64,000 nucleotides of DNA from Kitasatospora setae KM-6054 (lineage in GTDB: Bacteria; Actinomycetota; Actinomycetes; Streptomycetales; Streptomycetaceae), in NCBI RefSeq assembly GCF_000269985.1, contig NC_016109.1, forward strand, positions 1,054,001-1,118,000. The letters run 5' to 3'. Of this stretch, positions 1 through 8,621 are shown in pieces. A model generated the notes under the pieces. The model saw only the letters and a program-made list of their open reading frames with translations. It ran no database searches and had not been told where the DNA came from. Made by a program: the position numbers and the translations under genes. How positions within the stretch are numbered: the first letter of the stretch is position 1; every line of letters begins with the position of its first letter.

Positions 1-169
1 GCAGCACCTGGGTCAGTTCCAGCTCCCGGCCGACCGACAGGACGGCCTCCAGCAGGCTGTGCACCCGGTCCCGGGTGCCCCGGGCCACGTCGATGCGGGC
101 CTGCAGCTCGGCCAGCAGCTCGTCCAGCCTCAGCTGCGGGAGCCGCGACCGCGGTTCCTCCTGGCGCAC
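1..169 (-). CDS. GAF-domain sensor histidine kinase, N-terminus only (DosS/DevS-like)
   Basis: This is the first 56 codons of a gene that leaves the window on the left. It starts with GTG at 169 behind a strong AGGAGGA ribosome site. The visible residues (RLPQLRLDELLAELQARI, then a helix ending in LLEAVLSVGRELEL) are the conserved N-terminus seen before the first GAF domain in actinobacterial DosS/DevS-type redox or gas-sensing kinases. The kinase domain is not visible, so the call rests on this short signature. DosR-like boxes far to the right at 56.2 kb, next to a universal stress protein, may belong to the same type of regulon, but that link is inferred. Confidence 0.7.
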   Translation of the reverse strand, partial: MRQEEPRSRLPQLRLDELLAELQARIDVARGTRDRVHSLLEAVLSVGRELELTQVL

Positions 170-294
170 CGCGTTCCTCCTCGTCCCGGTCCCTGTCGCC
201 GATTCTCGCAGACGCCCGGGGCCGGGTGGACCAACGGGGTGCGAATGCGATAGGCCGGAACCGGCAGGTCATGGCGCACGGGCGCGCGGCCGGA

Positions 295-323
295 GCGGCG
301 CCGCCCCGGCCCGGGGCGGCCGG
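295..323 (-). terminator. GC-rich hairpin after the ATP-grasp operon
   Basis: An inverted repeat with arms GCCGCCCCGG (300-309) and CCGGGGCGGC (311-320) lies just after the stop of the second ATP-grasp gene at 326. With a realistic loop the stem is 8-9 bp. There is no clear U-run, as is usual in streptomycetes. Confidence 0.5.
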
Positions 324-325
324 GT

Positions 326-1069
326 TCAGCGGCGGGCGGTGCGCAGCACGAGCGCGGCGAGCGCCTCGGGGGCGCCCGGCTGGTGGCGGACGCCGGGGAA
401 GGCGTTGACGTCGACGGCGACCGGGCCGTCCGGGCCGGGCAGCAGGTCGACGCCGTACACCTGGAGGCCGAAGGCGGGCCCGGCGGCGAGGGCGAGGGCG
501 CGTTCCCGCTCGTCGGGGGTCCAGGGGCGGCGTTCGGGGGCGCCGTCGGCGAGTTCGGAGCGGCGCTGCTCGGCGAAGACCCGGTCGCCGACCACCCAGA
601 CCTTGCGGTCCCAGCCGTCGCCGCCCACCGGGCGCTGGGTGAGCACCGGTTCGCCGGGCCACCGCGCGGCGAGCGCGCGCCACCGCTCGGCGGTGTCGGC
701 GCGGGCCACCAGGTCGTCCTTGCGGCTGTGCCGGCTCTTCACCACCACCGGCCGTCCGTCCCAGCGGAGTTCGCCGAGGACGCCGAGGGCGAGGGTGGGC
801 GCGAAGGGCAGGCCGGCGGCCCGGGCGGTGCGCTCCATCAGGTCGCGGTCCTGGCAGTCCCGGGTCGCCTCGGGCGAGTTGAGGACGGCCGCGCCCGACT
901 CCCGGTACGCGGCGGCGCGTTGGAGCGCCTCGGGGCTCCGGGCCTTGAGCAGGACGACGTCCGCCGGTTCGCCGTCCGGGACGAACAGGTGCCCGTCCGC
1001 CTCCAGGAGGGCGCGGGCGCCGGCCAGCAGCGGGTGGCCGGGCTCGCGGGCGACCAGCGCGACCCGCAC
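326..1069 (-). CDS. ATP-grasp (RimK-like) ligase, second of a tandem pair
   Basis: A 247-residue protein starting with GTG at 1069 (VRVALVAREPGHPLL). The N-terminal third is a pre-ATP-grasp fold, the middle holds an ATP-binding segment (RPVVVKSRHSRKDDL) and the C-terminus has the metal-binding core VYGVDLLPGPDGPVAVDVN. Such enzymes join a carboxylate to an amine with ATP, through an acyl phosphate; the substrate cannot be read here. The stop of the upstream homologue at 1159 lies 89 bp away, so the two are probably one transcript. The frame stays open far upstream of 1069, but that part encodes the repetitive spacer and the antisense of other genes, so I chose the start where family similarity begins. 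Confidence 0.8.
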   Translation of the reverse strand: MRVALVAREPGHPLLAGARALLEADGHLFVPDGEPADVVLLKARSPEALQRAAAYRESGAAVLNSPEATRDCQDRDLMERTARAAGLPFAPTLALGVLGELRWDGRPVVVKSRHSRKDDLVARADTAERWRALAARWPGEPVLTQRPVGGDGWDRKVWVVGDRVFAEQRRSELADGAPERRPWTPDERERALALAAGPAFGLQVYGVDLLPGPDGPVAVDVNAFPGVRHQPGAPEALAALVLRTARR

Positions 1070-1082
1070 CGCGCCCGGGCGT

Positions 1083-1170
1083 GCGGTCGCCGGGCGGTGC
1101 CGGCCGGCGGTCGCCGGGCGGTCCGGGCGCACGGTCACCGGGCGGTCCGGGCGCACGGTCACCGGGCGGC
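1083..1170. repeat. Imperfect 24-bp tandem repeat between the two ATP-grasp genes
   Basis: About three and a half copies of a 24-bp unit (CGGTCACCGGGCGGTCCGGG plus four bases) fill the gap between the ATP-grasp genes and run into the 3' end of the upstream gene. The two central copies differ by about one base. In one frame they read VTVRPDRP repeated. Confidence 0.8.
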
Positions 1171-2025
1171 CCGGGCGTCGCTGAGCAGCTGGCCGGCGGC
1201 GGGCGTCGGCCAGGACGAGCCGGTGCGGGCGAGCCGGACCACCGCGTCGGCCACCCGCTCGACGGCGCGCGGGACTTGGCGGAAGCTCGGGAAGTCGTTG
1301 ATGTCGACGACCACCGGGCCGTCCGGGCCGATCAGCACGTCCAGCCCGTACAGGTCGAGGCCGAACACCTCGCCGACCTGCGCGGCCAGCGCGGCGACCT
1401 CGCGCGGGATCGGCACCGGGCGCTCCACGGCGGGGTGGTGCGGGTGCAGCGGCGAGGTGCGCCGGGTGGCGAAGAACTCGCCGCCCGCGCAGTACACCTT
1501 CAGGTCGCAGCCGTCGTTCGGGACGTAGGGCTGGGCGATCAGCAGGCCGCCGTCCGCGGGGGCGGTCAACTCGGCGAGCTGATCGGGGTGTTCGATCAGG
1601 TGGACGGCGCGGCCGGAGGAGCCGTCGGCGGGCTTGACCACCAGCGGGTAGCGGCGCGCGGCGACCGCCGCGAACGCGGCCGGGTCGGCGGCGGCCCAGG
1701 TCCGCGGCATCGGCAGGCCGTGCAGCGCGGCGACCACGGCGGCCTGCGCCTTGTCCCGCACCGGGCGGATCGCCCGGGCGTCGTTGACGGTGGTCAGGCC
1801 GGCCGCGGCGGCGGACTCCAGCAGGCCGAGGCCCGGTCCGCCGGAGACGGTCTTCAGCACCCAGGCGTCGTGCTTGCCCGCGCGCACCAGCTTGGCGAGG
1901 TCGAGCAGGTCGGCGCCCGGCCGCAGTACGTCGACCCGGTGACCGGTGGCCCGCAGGTGGTCGACCACCGCCAACGGCATGCCGTCGTTGCGGTAGTGCT
2001 CCTCCACCAGGAAGCAGAACCTCAT
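1159..2025 (-). CDS. ATP-grasp (RimK-like) ligase, first of a tandem pair
   Basis: A 288-residue ATP-grasp enzyme starting with ATG at 2025 (MRFCFLVEEHYRND). The ATP-binding part shows RYPLVVKPADGSSGR (glycine-rich loop) and the C-terminal catalytic core shows LYGLDVLIGPDGPVVVDIN, the Asp/Asn metal ligands of the fold. It is a paralogue of the downstream gene with the same overall plan, so the pair probably acts in sequence or as a heteromer. No precursor peptide or amino-acid pathway gene sits next to them. Two in-frame upstream starts exist, but the family pattern begins at 2025. The promoter lies in the 232-bp divergent gap with the P-loop gene at 2258. Confidence 0.8.
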   Translation of the reverse strand: MRFCFLVEEHYRNDGMPLAVVDHLRATGHRVDVLRPGADLLDLAKLVRAGKHDAWVLKTVSGGPGLGLLESAAAAGLTTVNDARAIRPVRDKAQAAVVAALHGLPMPRTWAAADPAAFAAVAARRYPLVVKPADGSSGRAVHLIEHPDQLAELTAPADGGLLIAQPYVPNDGCDLKVYCAGGEFFATRRTSPLHPHHPAVERPVPIPREVAALAAQVGEVFGLDLYGLDVLIGPDGPVVVDINDFPSFRQVPRAVERVADAVVRLARTGSSWPTPAAGQLLSDARAAR

Positions 2026-2257
2026 GTGACCCACGTGCCCCCACCCCATTCCCACTGTTCCCCTCCGCCCCCGCCGGACTCCCCCGGGGCGGATCGCATC
2101 GGACCACCCTCCCACGGATCATCCGCCGGATTTCACCCAGGGTGTCCGGGAACGGATACAGCAGGGTCACAGCCGGGTCGCCGGGCGGCTGGAACCGCCG
2201 GGCCCGGGCATGACGTTCACATGACGCCCCCTTGGCACACTCTTTGAGGAGGACCGT

Positions 2258-2932
2258 GTGCACCCGCTGCTGCGACCGCACGCCCGGCACGACCTGACCG
2301 ACCGTCCCGCCCCGGCCCGGCTGGCCTACCCGGCGGACGACGTGCTGGTGGTCTCCGGCCTGCCCGGCAGCGGCAAGAGCACCCTGATGCGGCGCTGCGC
2401 CCGCGTCCGGGTGATCGACTCCCAGCACACCCGGGCCGCCTTCGCCCGCGCCCTGCCCCGCGTCCCGTACGCGCTGTACCGGCCGCTGGTCCGGATCGCC
2501 CACTACCGGGGGCTGCGCGCGGCGGTGCGGGCCGGCGGCCCGCTGGTGGTGCACGACTGCGGCACCCTGCCGTGGGTCCGCCGCGCCCTGGCCCGGGCCA
2601 CCGCCCGGCAGGGCCGCCGGCTGCACCTGCTGCTGCTCGACGCCAGCCCCGCCGAGGCCGCCGACGGCCAACTCCGGCGCGGGCGACGGGTCTCCCGGTA
2701 CGCCTTCGCCCGCCACCGCCGCGCCTGGGGCGCCCTGCGGGCCCTGGCCACCGCCGACGGCCCGCTGCCACCCGGCCTGGCCTCCGCCGTCCTGCTCCCG
2801 CGCGAGGCCGCCGCCCGCCTCCGCGCGATCGAGTTCACCCCCGCCCCGCAGGTGCCCGCCCCGCAGCTCCCCGCCCCGCAGGTGCCCGCGCCGCGCCTCG
2901 GCGCCGCCCCCCGGGTTGCGGCGAACGGCTGA
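2258..2932 (+). CDS. P-loop NTPase, kinase/zeta-toxin-like AAA family
   Basis: A 224-residue protein starting with GTG at 2258, five bases after a GAGGAGG ribosome site. Residues about 27-40 carry VLVVSGLPGSGKST, a Walker A loop. A likely Walker B follows in PLVVHDCGTLPW and an LID-like basic stretch RRGRRVSRY after it. This resembles small nucleotide-binding kinases of the zeta-toxin/AAA_33 type; the phosphate acceptor is unknown. The last 40 residues are a low-complexity tail with three APQVPAP-type repeats. It is transcribed divergently from the ATP-grasp pair. Confidence 0.7.
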   Translation: MHPLLRPHARHDLTDRPAPARLAYPADDVLVVSGLPGSGKSTLMRRCARVRVIDSQHTRAAFARALPRVPYALYRPLVRIAHYRGLRAAVRAGGPLVVHDCGTLPWVRRALARATARQGRRLHLLLLDASPAEAADGQLRRGRRVSRYAFARHRRAWGALRALATADGPLPPGLASAVLLPREAAARLRAIEFTPAPQVPAPQLPAPQVPAPRLGAAPRVAANG

Positions 2933-2972
2933 GCCGCCCCGCGCGTCGCCCGCCCCCGCACCCGCCCCTGGC

Positions 2973-2978
2973 TACTCT
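2973..2978 (+). promoter_or_regulatory. -10 element of a probable leaderless promoter
   Basis: TACTCT ends six bases before the ATG at 2985, and no ribosome site is present. The same arrangement recurs at six other genes in this window. Confidence 0.5.
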
Positions 2979-2984
2979 CCGGCC

Positions 2985-3836
2985 ATGGCCACCCCCGCAC
3001 CCCACCCGCCCCGGCGCGAGGCCCTCGCGCAAGCCCCGGCACAGCCGCCCGCCCTGACGCCGGACCGGGCCGGGCCCGGCCGGGCGGTCCGGGGGCCGGA
3101 GGCGCGGCGGGTGGCCGACCGGCTGTCGGCGCGCTTCCGGGTGCCGGTCGAGCCGCAGGACGAGCCGGCCGGCGGACGGTGGACGCTGCGCTGGTACGAC
3201 GGGCCGACGGTGGCGGCGGTGCGGTGCGCGCTGGGGCGGCTGCTGCCGGACGGGGTGGCGGCGGCGGACTTCGCGGTGCGGCGGGACGTGACGGTCCGGG
3301 CGCTGGCGCTGGCGGCGATCCGGGAGACCCGGGCGGGGGCGATGCACCGGGCGGTGGGGAGCTGGGGGCAGCGCTACCACCTGGAGCGGCTGCTGGCGGA
3401 ACGGGAGCACCCGGACCGGCCGGAGGGCCCGCGCGAGGCCGCGATGCTGGAGCGGCTGCTGGCGGCGGCGACCGCCGAGTCGGCGCGGGGCCCGGCGGCG
3501 CCGGACCTGTCCCGGGCGTTCGACCTGGTGGCGCGGGACGGGGTGGCGTGGCTGCTGCCGGACCACCGGCTGGCCGGCCCGGCCGACCGGGACGGCCTGG
3601 CCCTGACCCCGCTGGAGTACCTGACGGCCCGCTACGCGGCCGGCGTGCACCGCACGGCCTGGGAGACCGCGCTGGCGGTGCTGCCGCTGCGGACGGCGGT
3701 CGCGGCCGCGCACGACGACCTCCGCCCGGAGCCGGACGCCGCCCGCGCGGCCCTCGCCCTGCTCCCCGCCCTGCGCGCCCAGCTCGCGGCGGAACTCGAC
3801 ACGATCGGCGACCGGCTGGCCGCCGCCGTGGTCTAG
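2985..3836 (+). CDS. Hypothetical actinobacterial protein, 283 aa
   Basis: I do not recognise the family. The likely start is ATG at 2985 (MATPAPHPPRR) rather than 2916, because a -10 hexamer sits right before it and the upstream residues are low complexity. After a Pro/Ala-rich lead the protein is mostly helical and soluble, with a central segment FAVRRDVTVRALALAAIRETRAG and no signal peptide or membrane span. A long open frame on the other strand (2835-3866) is judged a GC-skew shadow. It lies between the P-loop NTPase and a converging two-component operon. Confidence 0.6.
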   Translation: MATPAPHPPRREALAQAPAQPPALTPDRAGPGRAVRGPEARRVADRLSARFRVPVEPQDEPAGGRWTLRWYDGPTVAAVRCALGRLLPDGVAAADFAVRRDVTVRALALAAIRETRAGAMHRAVGSWGQRYHLERLLAEREHPDRPEGPREAAMLERLLAAATAESARGPAAPDLSRAFDLVARDGVAWLLPDHRLAGPADRDGLALTPLEYLTARYAAGVHRTAWETALAVLPLRTAVAAAHDDLRPEPDAARAALALLPALRAQLAAELDTIGDRLAAAVV

Positions 3837-3938
3837 ACCCTCCGCCGCTCCCGGCCTTGACGGCACCGGGCCGTCGCACTCGGCATCCCGCTCCCCCCGC
3901 AGCCGAGTTGACGAGGCATCAGGCGCTCCGGGCGCCCG

Positions 3939-4586
3939 TCAGAGTTCGGCGTCGCGGGCCAGCAGGGCGGCCTGGACGCGGTTCTCGCAGCCGAGCTTGG
4001 CGAGGATCCGGCTGACGTAGGTCTTCACGGTGGCCTCGCTCATCCGCAGCCGGGCGCCGGTGTCGGCGTTGGAGAGCCCCTCGCCGAGGAGTCCGACCAC
4101 GTCGCGTTCGCGCGCGGTGAGCACGGCCAGTCGGCGTCTGGCCTGTTCGCCGCGCGCGGTGGCGGGGCCTTCGGCGAGGGTGTCGACGATGTGCCGGGTG
4201 GCGGCCGGGGAGAGGAAGGCGTTGCCGGTGGCGGCGGCCCGGACGGCCTGGATGAGTTCGGCGGGGGCGGTGTCCTTGAGCAGGAACCCGGCGCCGCCGG
4301 AGGTGATCGCGCGCAGCACGTTCTCGCGTTCGCCGAAGGTGGTGAGCACCAGGGCCCGGGTGCCGGGGGCGGCGCGGGGCAGTTCGGCGAGCGCGCTCAG
4401 CCCGTCGAGCACCGGCATCCGGATGTCCAACAGCAGGACGTCGGCGGCGAGTTCGCGGGCCAGCCGGAGCGCCTGGGCGCCGTCGGGGGCCTCGCCGACC
4501 ACCTCGATGTCCTCGGCGGAGGTGAGGATCATCCGGATGCCGGCCCTGATCAGCGGCTCGTCGTCGGCCACCAGCACTCGGATCAC
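3939..4586 (-). CDS. LuxR/NarL-family response regulator
   Basis: A 215-residue two-domain regulator. The receiver domain has the acidic pair in VADDEP, the phosphorylated Asp in VLLLDIRMP, the switch Thr in LVLTTF and the Lys in LLKD. The C-terminal LuxR helix-turn-helix reads LTARERDVVGLLGEGLSNADTGARLRMSEATVKTYVSRIL. Start chosen at GTG 4586 (VIRVLVADDEP), the usual start for the family; GTG 4595 is possible. It lies 27 bp after the stop of the kinase gene 4614-6200, so the two form one operon. Confidence 0.93.
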   Translation of the reverse strand: MIRVLVADDEPLIRAGIRMILTSAEDIEVVGEAPDGAQALRLARELAADVLLLDIRMPVLDGLSALAELPRAAPGTRALVLTTFGERENVLRAITSGGAGFLLKDTAPAELIQAVRAAATGNAFLSPAATRHIVDTLAEGPATARGEQARRRLAVLTARERDVVGLLGEGLSNADTGARLRMSEATVKTYVSRILAKLGCENRVQAALLARDAEL

Positions 4587-4613
4587 CGCACGCACCCTTC
4601 GTTCCCGGTCCGG

Positions 4614-6200
4614 CTACACCTTGCCATGGAAGTGCTGCTTCTCCACCAGCAGGCCGTCCTCGAAGCAGAACCGCAGGATGTCCTGGTCGCTGTCGGAGTC
4701 GGTCTTGCTGTCGCTGGCGAACCAGCGGCAGTGCGCGCCCGCGGGCACCGGCGGGCCGAGCTTGCGGAAGTCGCCGGTGAGGAAGTCGCTGCCGACGGGC
4801 AGGCGTTCGTTGACGGACTGCTCGCTCTGGCCGACCTCGATCGAGTCGTAGAGCCGCATCGGGACGGTGGCGTCGCGCAGGGAGCTGACGAACATCAGGG
4901 CGCCGACCACGGCGACGGCGGCGACCGCGCCGAGCACGCCCAGCGCGCCGATCGCGCAGCCGACGGCGGGGCTGCGGCGGCGCTTGTCCGGTTCGGCGGC
5001 GCCGCCGCCGGCGAGCAGGGCGAGCTCCTCGTCCTCGGGGACGGCGGCGCGGGCGCCCTCGGAGGTGTAGGGCAGCACGCCGGCCAGCCGGAAGCCGCCG
5101 TCCGGGAGCGGTCCGCTGTGCACCATGCCGCCGAGCAGCCGGGCGCGTTCGCGCAGGCCGGTCAGGCCCTGGCCGCCGGAGACCGCCGCGCTGCCGTCCG
5201 TGCCGGGGCCGTTGGCGACCTCGACCACCAGCGCGTCGGGCTCGTAGCGGACGGTCAGGGTGATCGCCGCGCCGGGGGCGTGCTTGTGCGCGTTGGTGAG
5301 GCCCTCCTGGGCGATCCGGTACGCGGCGTGGCCGGTGGCGGCGGCGAGCGGGCGGGGGGTGCCGCGGTGGCGCAGCTCGACCAGCGCGCCGGCCGCGCCG
5401 GAGGTCTCGGCGAGGCGGTCGATCGCGTCGACGCCGCCGGGGGCGGTGGCGGTGTCCTCGCGCAGCAGGCCGACCACCTCGCGCAGTTCGCGCATCGCGC
5501 CGGTGGCGGCCTGGCGCAGCACGGCGACGGCCTCGCGCTGCCGCTCGCCGAGGGTGCGGTCGACTTCCAGGGCGCCGGTGTGCACGGCGATCAGGGCGAG
5601 CTGGTGGCCGAGGCTGTCGTGCATGTCCTGGGCGATCCGGTGGCGTTCGCGCAGCCGGGCCTGGCGGGCGATCATGACGCGTTCGCGGAGCAGCTGCTCG
5701 TTGCGTTCGCGCAGGCTGTCGAGCAGGGCGACGCGCTGGGCCCGGTAGCGGCCGATGACGGCGGGCAGGACGCCGACCAGCAGGTAGCCGGCGACGCACA
5801 GGCCGAGCAGGACGGGCAGCGGCAGGTGGTCCTGGCGGCGGTTGTGCAGGACGCCGCTGCCGAGCAGCCCGAGGAAGCCGAGCGCCAGCACGGCGGGGGC
5901 CCGCCAGGGCCGGTTCAGCCGGCGGCCGGCCGAGTAGCCGGCGGTGACCAGCAGCGGCAGGAACCCGAGCGGCCCGCCCATCCCGGCCGCCGCCAGCACC
6001 AGCACCGGCCCGGGCAGCCCGCGCCGCAGCGCGAACAGCACCGCGCTCGACCCCACCACCAGCGCGGACGGCCACCCGCCGTTGTCCGCCGCCTGCAGCA
6101 GCGCGGCGAGCCCGCACACCGACAGCCCGCCCAGCACCTCCCGCACGGCCAGCCGCCACCGCCAGGGCCCCGGGAACGCCCGTCCGATCCACGTCCGCAT
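4614..6200 (-). CDS. Sensor histidine kinase (HisKA_3) with a C-terminal outer domain
   Basis: A 528-residue kinase. Residues about 20-155 hold several membrane segments. The dimerisation/phosphoacceptor part reads RIAQDMHDSLGHQL (His near 194) and the ATPase part RIAQEGLTNAHKHAPG, with the G2 box GGQGLTGLRERARLLGG. After residue 410 comes an extra membrane helix (AVGCAIGALGVLGAVAAVAVV) followed by about 88 residues that would face outward, with two cysteines (CRWF and RFCFEDG). Most members of this family end after the ATPase domain. ATG at 6200 is preferred over GTG 6206 for its ribosome-site spacing. Its partner regulator lies downstream. Confidence 0.9.
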   Translation of the reverse strand: MRTWIGRAFPGPWRWRLAVREVLGGLSVCGLAALLQAADNGGWPSALVVGSSAVLFALRRGLPGPVLVLAAAGMGGPLGFLPLLVTAGYSAGRRLNRPWRAPAVLALGFLGLLGSGVLHNRRQDHLPLPVLLGLCVAGYLLVGVLPAVIGRYRAQRVALLDSLRERNEQLLRERVMIARQARLRERHRIAQDMHDSLGHQLALIAVHTGALEVDRTLGERQREAVAVLRQAATGAMRELREVVGLLREDTATAPGGVDAIDRLAETSGAAGALVELRHRGTPRPLAAATGHAAYRIAQEGLTNAHKHAPGAAITLTVRYEPDALVVEVANGPGTDGSAAVSGGQGLTGLRERARLLGGMVHSGPLPDGGFRLAGVLPYTSEGARAAVPEDEELALLAGGGAAEPDKRRRSPAVGCAIGALGVLGAVAAVAVVGALMFVSSLRDATVPMRLYDSIEVGQSEQSVNERLPVGSDFLTGDFRKLGPPVPAGAHCRWFASDSKTDSDSDQDILRFCFEDGLLVEKQHFHGKV

Positions 6201-6330
6201 CCTCACCCCCCGACCCTAGCGAGCGCCCGGCCCGCCCCGATGCCGCCGAAAGTCGCCGCCGCGCACCGACCTTCGTCGGCGGAACCGGAGCCGCGACCGG
6301 TACCGGGGCCGGGGTCGGGGCGCCGCCCCG

Positions 6331-6828
6331 CTACGCGTCGGTGTGCGAGCCGCCGATCGGACGGGCGAGGGGCGGGCCACCGTGGCCGAGTGGGCGGCGC
6401 ATCGCGTTGACCAGGCGGACCTGGGCGCGGGCGACGTCCCGTCCGGCGGCCAGGAACTCGGCCTCGGTGAGCGGCGCCCGGAGCGGTCCGGCGGTGCGGG
6501 CGACCCGGTCGAGGAAGGTGTCGACGGCCCGGCCGAAGCGGTCGGCCTCGGCGGCGACGTCGGCGGGCGCGACCAGGCCGACCCGGGTCAGCACGGCGCT
6601 CCACTCGGCCCAGTCGTAGTCCCAGGCGGTCCGGTCGGCGTGGGCGCGCTTGAGCAGCGTGGCGAACGCGGCGTAGTGGCCGAGCAGTTCGCGGCAGACC
6701 TCCAACTGCCGGTCGCGCGACCACTGCCGGTCCTGCCCGCGCCGGGTGACGAACCCGCCGAGCAGCACGCCCGCGCTCGCGGAGAGCGCGCCCGCCGCGG
6801 TGGTGACCAGGACGTCCAGCAGCGCCAT
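6331..6828 (-). CDS. Conserved membrane-anchored protein, 165 aa
   Basis: The protein starts MALLDVLVTTAAGALSASAG; the first 30 residues form one membrane helix with small residues, followed by RRGQDRQWSRDRQLEVCRELL and a helical cytoplasmic part. This arrangement is common in streptomycete genomes and has no assigned function. Length is typical. It has its own 317-bp upstream region and lies downstream of, and on the same strand as, the lipase gene at 7146. Confidence 0.75.
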   Translation of the reverse strand: MALLDVLVTTAAGALSASAGVLLGGFVTRRGQDRQWSRDRQLEVCRELLGHYAAFATLLKRAHADRTAWDYDWAEWSAVLTRVGLVAPADVAAEADRFGRAVDTFLDRVARTAGPLRAPLTEAEFLAAGRDVARAQVRLVNAMRRPLGHGGPPLARPIGGSHTDA

Positions 6829-7145
6829 CCCGACCCCCGTACGGCTCGCCCGCCGTTCCACCCTGCCGGTGGACCAGCCGTCCTGGCAACCGAGTTCGGC
6901 GGCTGCCGGAAGGCGTCGCCGCGGCGGGCGCGGACGGCTTCGGCTCGCGGGCCCGCTCGACCGCTCAACCGCTCGACCGCTCCCGCGACGAGCACGACGA
7001 GCACGACGCGTACGGCCGGCGCCTGGTCCGGCCCTGGCCGACCGCCGCCTGCTGGAGGAGCGGGCTCCCACCGGGCCGACCCCTCGGGAGCACCGCCTCC
7101 TGCCGGGCGCCCCCGGCGGGGTACGCCGCGCGGTCACCGACCCGC
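6829..7145. other. Intergenic region with short direct repeats
   Basis: 317 bp without a convincing gene. It holds two short tandem repeat tracts at about 6953-7010: an 8-9 bp CTCGACCG-type unit about three times and a 9-bp ACGAGCACG-type unit about twice. Nothing else stands out. Confidence 0.6.
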
Positions 7146-8621
7146 TCACCCCGCAGGAGCGTCCGGGGCGGCCGGGCGGTGGACGGTGAGGCTGCCGTAG
7201 CGGGTCAGGGCGGCGGCGGGGTGGGTGCGGTCGGCGGGGGCGGGGCGCAGGACGGCGTCCAGGAAGGCGAGGGTGGCGGCGGCGGTCAGTCGGGGGCTGG
7301 CGGTGCGGCCGAGCGTCCCGACGACGGCGGGCAGCGGGGGCAGGTAGAGCGGGGCGTCGGTGAAGCCGAGGTGGGCGGCGCCGGGGACGGTGACCCGGTA
7401 GCTGGGCGCGCTGTCGGCGGCCAGCGCCTCGGTGAGCCGGGGCAGGTAGCGCGGATCGGTGGCCGGGGTGGGCTCCTGGGTGAGGGCGAGCACCGGCCGG
7501 TGCAGGGCGGGGTCGGCGGGGCCGTGCGGGAAGCCGTCGAGGTCGACGGCGGCGGCGAACCGGGCGTCCTGCCGGGCGGCCTGGAGCGCGGCGGCGCCGC
7601 CCATCGAGTGTCCGGCCGCCGCGGCCCGGCCGGTGTCGATCCGGCCGGCCAGCGGGTCGGTTCCGGCGTCCAGGGCGGTCAGTTCGGTGAGGGCGAAGCG
7701 CAGGTCGGCGGCCCGGACGGCGGTCCACTCGGCGGCGAGCCGCTGGTCCGCGTCCCGGTCGCCGGTGGAGGAGGTCGCGGTGCGGACGGTCCGGCCGTCG
7801 TCGAGCAGCACGGCGGCGCTGTCGTACGGGTGGTCGAGGGCCGCCACCAGGTAGCCGTGCGAGGCCAACTCCTCGGCCCAGGCGGTGTTCTGGGTGCGCG
7901 CGCCGCCCGATCCGGGCGAGAACAGCACCACCGGGAACCGCCCGCCGCCGTCGGCCGGCGGGGCGTCCGGGACGGACCTGGTCCGGGCCCCGGCCGCGTC
8001 GTCGAACAGGAACCCGGGCAGCTTGACCGCGCCCGCCAGCGCGTCGGCCACCGTCCTGGCCTCCGCCGCCGTCCGCCCGAGGTAGCGGGCGCGCGGCGTG
8101 CCGGCGGGCATCTTCCGAGCCGGGTACCAGAGTTGGACGACGACCGTGCGCCGGTCGGCCGGGTCGGCGGTGAAGGTCTCGGGGCGCTCCGGGTCGGTCC
8201 ACTGCACCACCCGGGTGCCGACCGCGAACGGGCCCGACGGCACCGGGAACACCGGCACCGCGAACGCCCACGCCGCCACCGGCCCGGCCGCCACCAGCCC
8301 GACCCCGGCCGCCGTCGCCGGCACCGCCGACCACCAGCGGGCCCGCCACGCCGGACGGCCCGGAACCACTGGACGCCGCAGCGCGGGCGCGAGGACGAAC
8401 GGCAGCGCGAGGGCGCCGCCCGCCAGCACCGGCACCAGCTGCCAGCGCACCCCGAGCACGCCCAGCAGCGCCGCGGCGAGGACGAACGCCCCCGCCGCCG
8501 CGACGGCGGCCCTCGGCCGGGCGGCGGGCGGCAGCCAGCGCACCGCGAGCAGCGCGAGGGCGGCCAGGACGGCCAGGAACTCCGGAGGGGACATCGACGG
8601 TCCCGCGATGGTCTCGATCAC
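7146..8621 (-). CDS. Membrane-anchored alpha/beta hydrolase, PAF-acetylhydrolase-like
   Basis: A 491-residue protein starting with GTG at 8621. The first ~140 residues contain four or so membrane segments. The rest is an alpha/beta hydrolase related to the isoform-II platelet-activating-factor acetylhydrolase/lipase group: an oxyanion segment VVLFSPGSGGART, the nucleophile elbow AAAGHSMGGAAAL, an acidic residue in VDLDGFPHG and a C-terminal His in VPGAAHLGFTD. It probably cleaves ester bonds of small lipids outside the membrane. ATG at 8594 is an alternative start. A divergent histidine kinase starts at 9011. Confidence 0.82.
   Translation of the reverse strand: MIETIAGPSMSPPEFLAVLAALALLAVRWLPPAARPRAAVAAAGAFVLAAALLGVLGVRWQLVPVLAGGALALPFVLAPALRRPVVPGRPAWRARWWSAVPATAAGVGLVAAGPVAAWAFAVPVFPVPSGPFAVGTRVVQWTDPERPETFTADPADRRTVVVQLWYPARKMPAGTPRARYLGRTAAEARTVADALAGAVKLPGFLFDDAAGARTRSVPDAPPADGGGRFPVVLFSPGSGGARTQNTAWAEELASHGYLVAALDHPYDSAAVLLDDGRTVRTATSSTGDRDADQRLAAEWTAVRAADLRFALTELTALDAGTDPLAGRIDTGRAAAAGHSMGGAAALQAARQDARFAAAVDLDGFPHGPADPALHRPVLALTQEPTPATDPRYLPRLTEALAADSAPSYRVTVPGAAHLGFTDAPLYLPPLPAVVGTLGRTASPRLTAAATLAFLDAVLRPAPADRTHPAAALTRYGSLTVHRPAAPDAPAG

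Noticed and set aside
1083..1170. Tandem repeat as a CRISPR array
   Set aside because: Units are directly adjacent with no spacers.
2835..3866. Long minus-strand open frame (343 codons) opposite the hypothetical gene
   Set aside because: Arg/Gly/Pro-rich translation without domains, typical of the antisense frame in very GC-rich DNA; the plus-strand frame has a promoter-proximal start and normal composition.
3919..6192. 757-codon minus-strand frame overlapping the two-component operon
   Set aside because: Out of frame with both recognised domains and made of Arg/Ala/Gly repeats.
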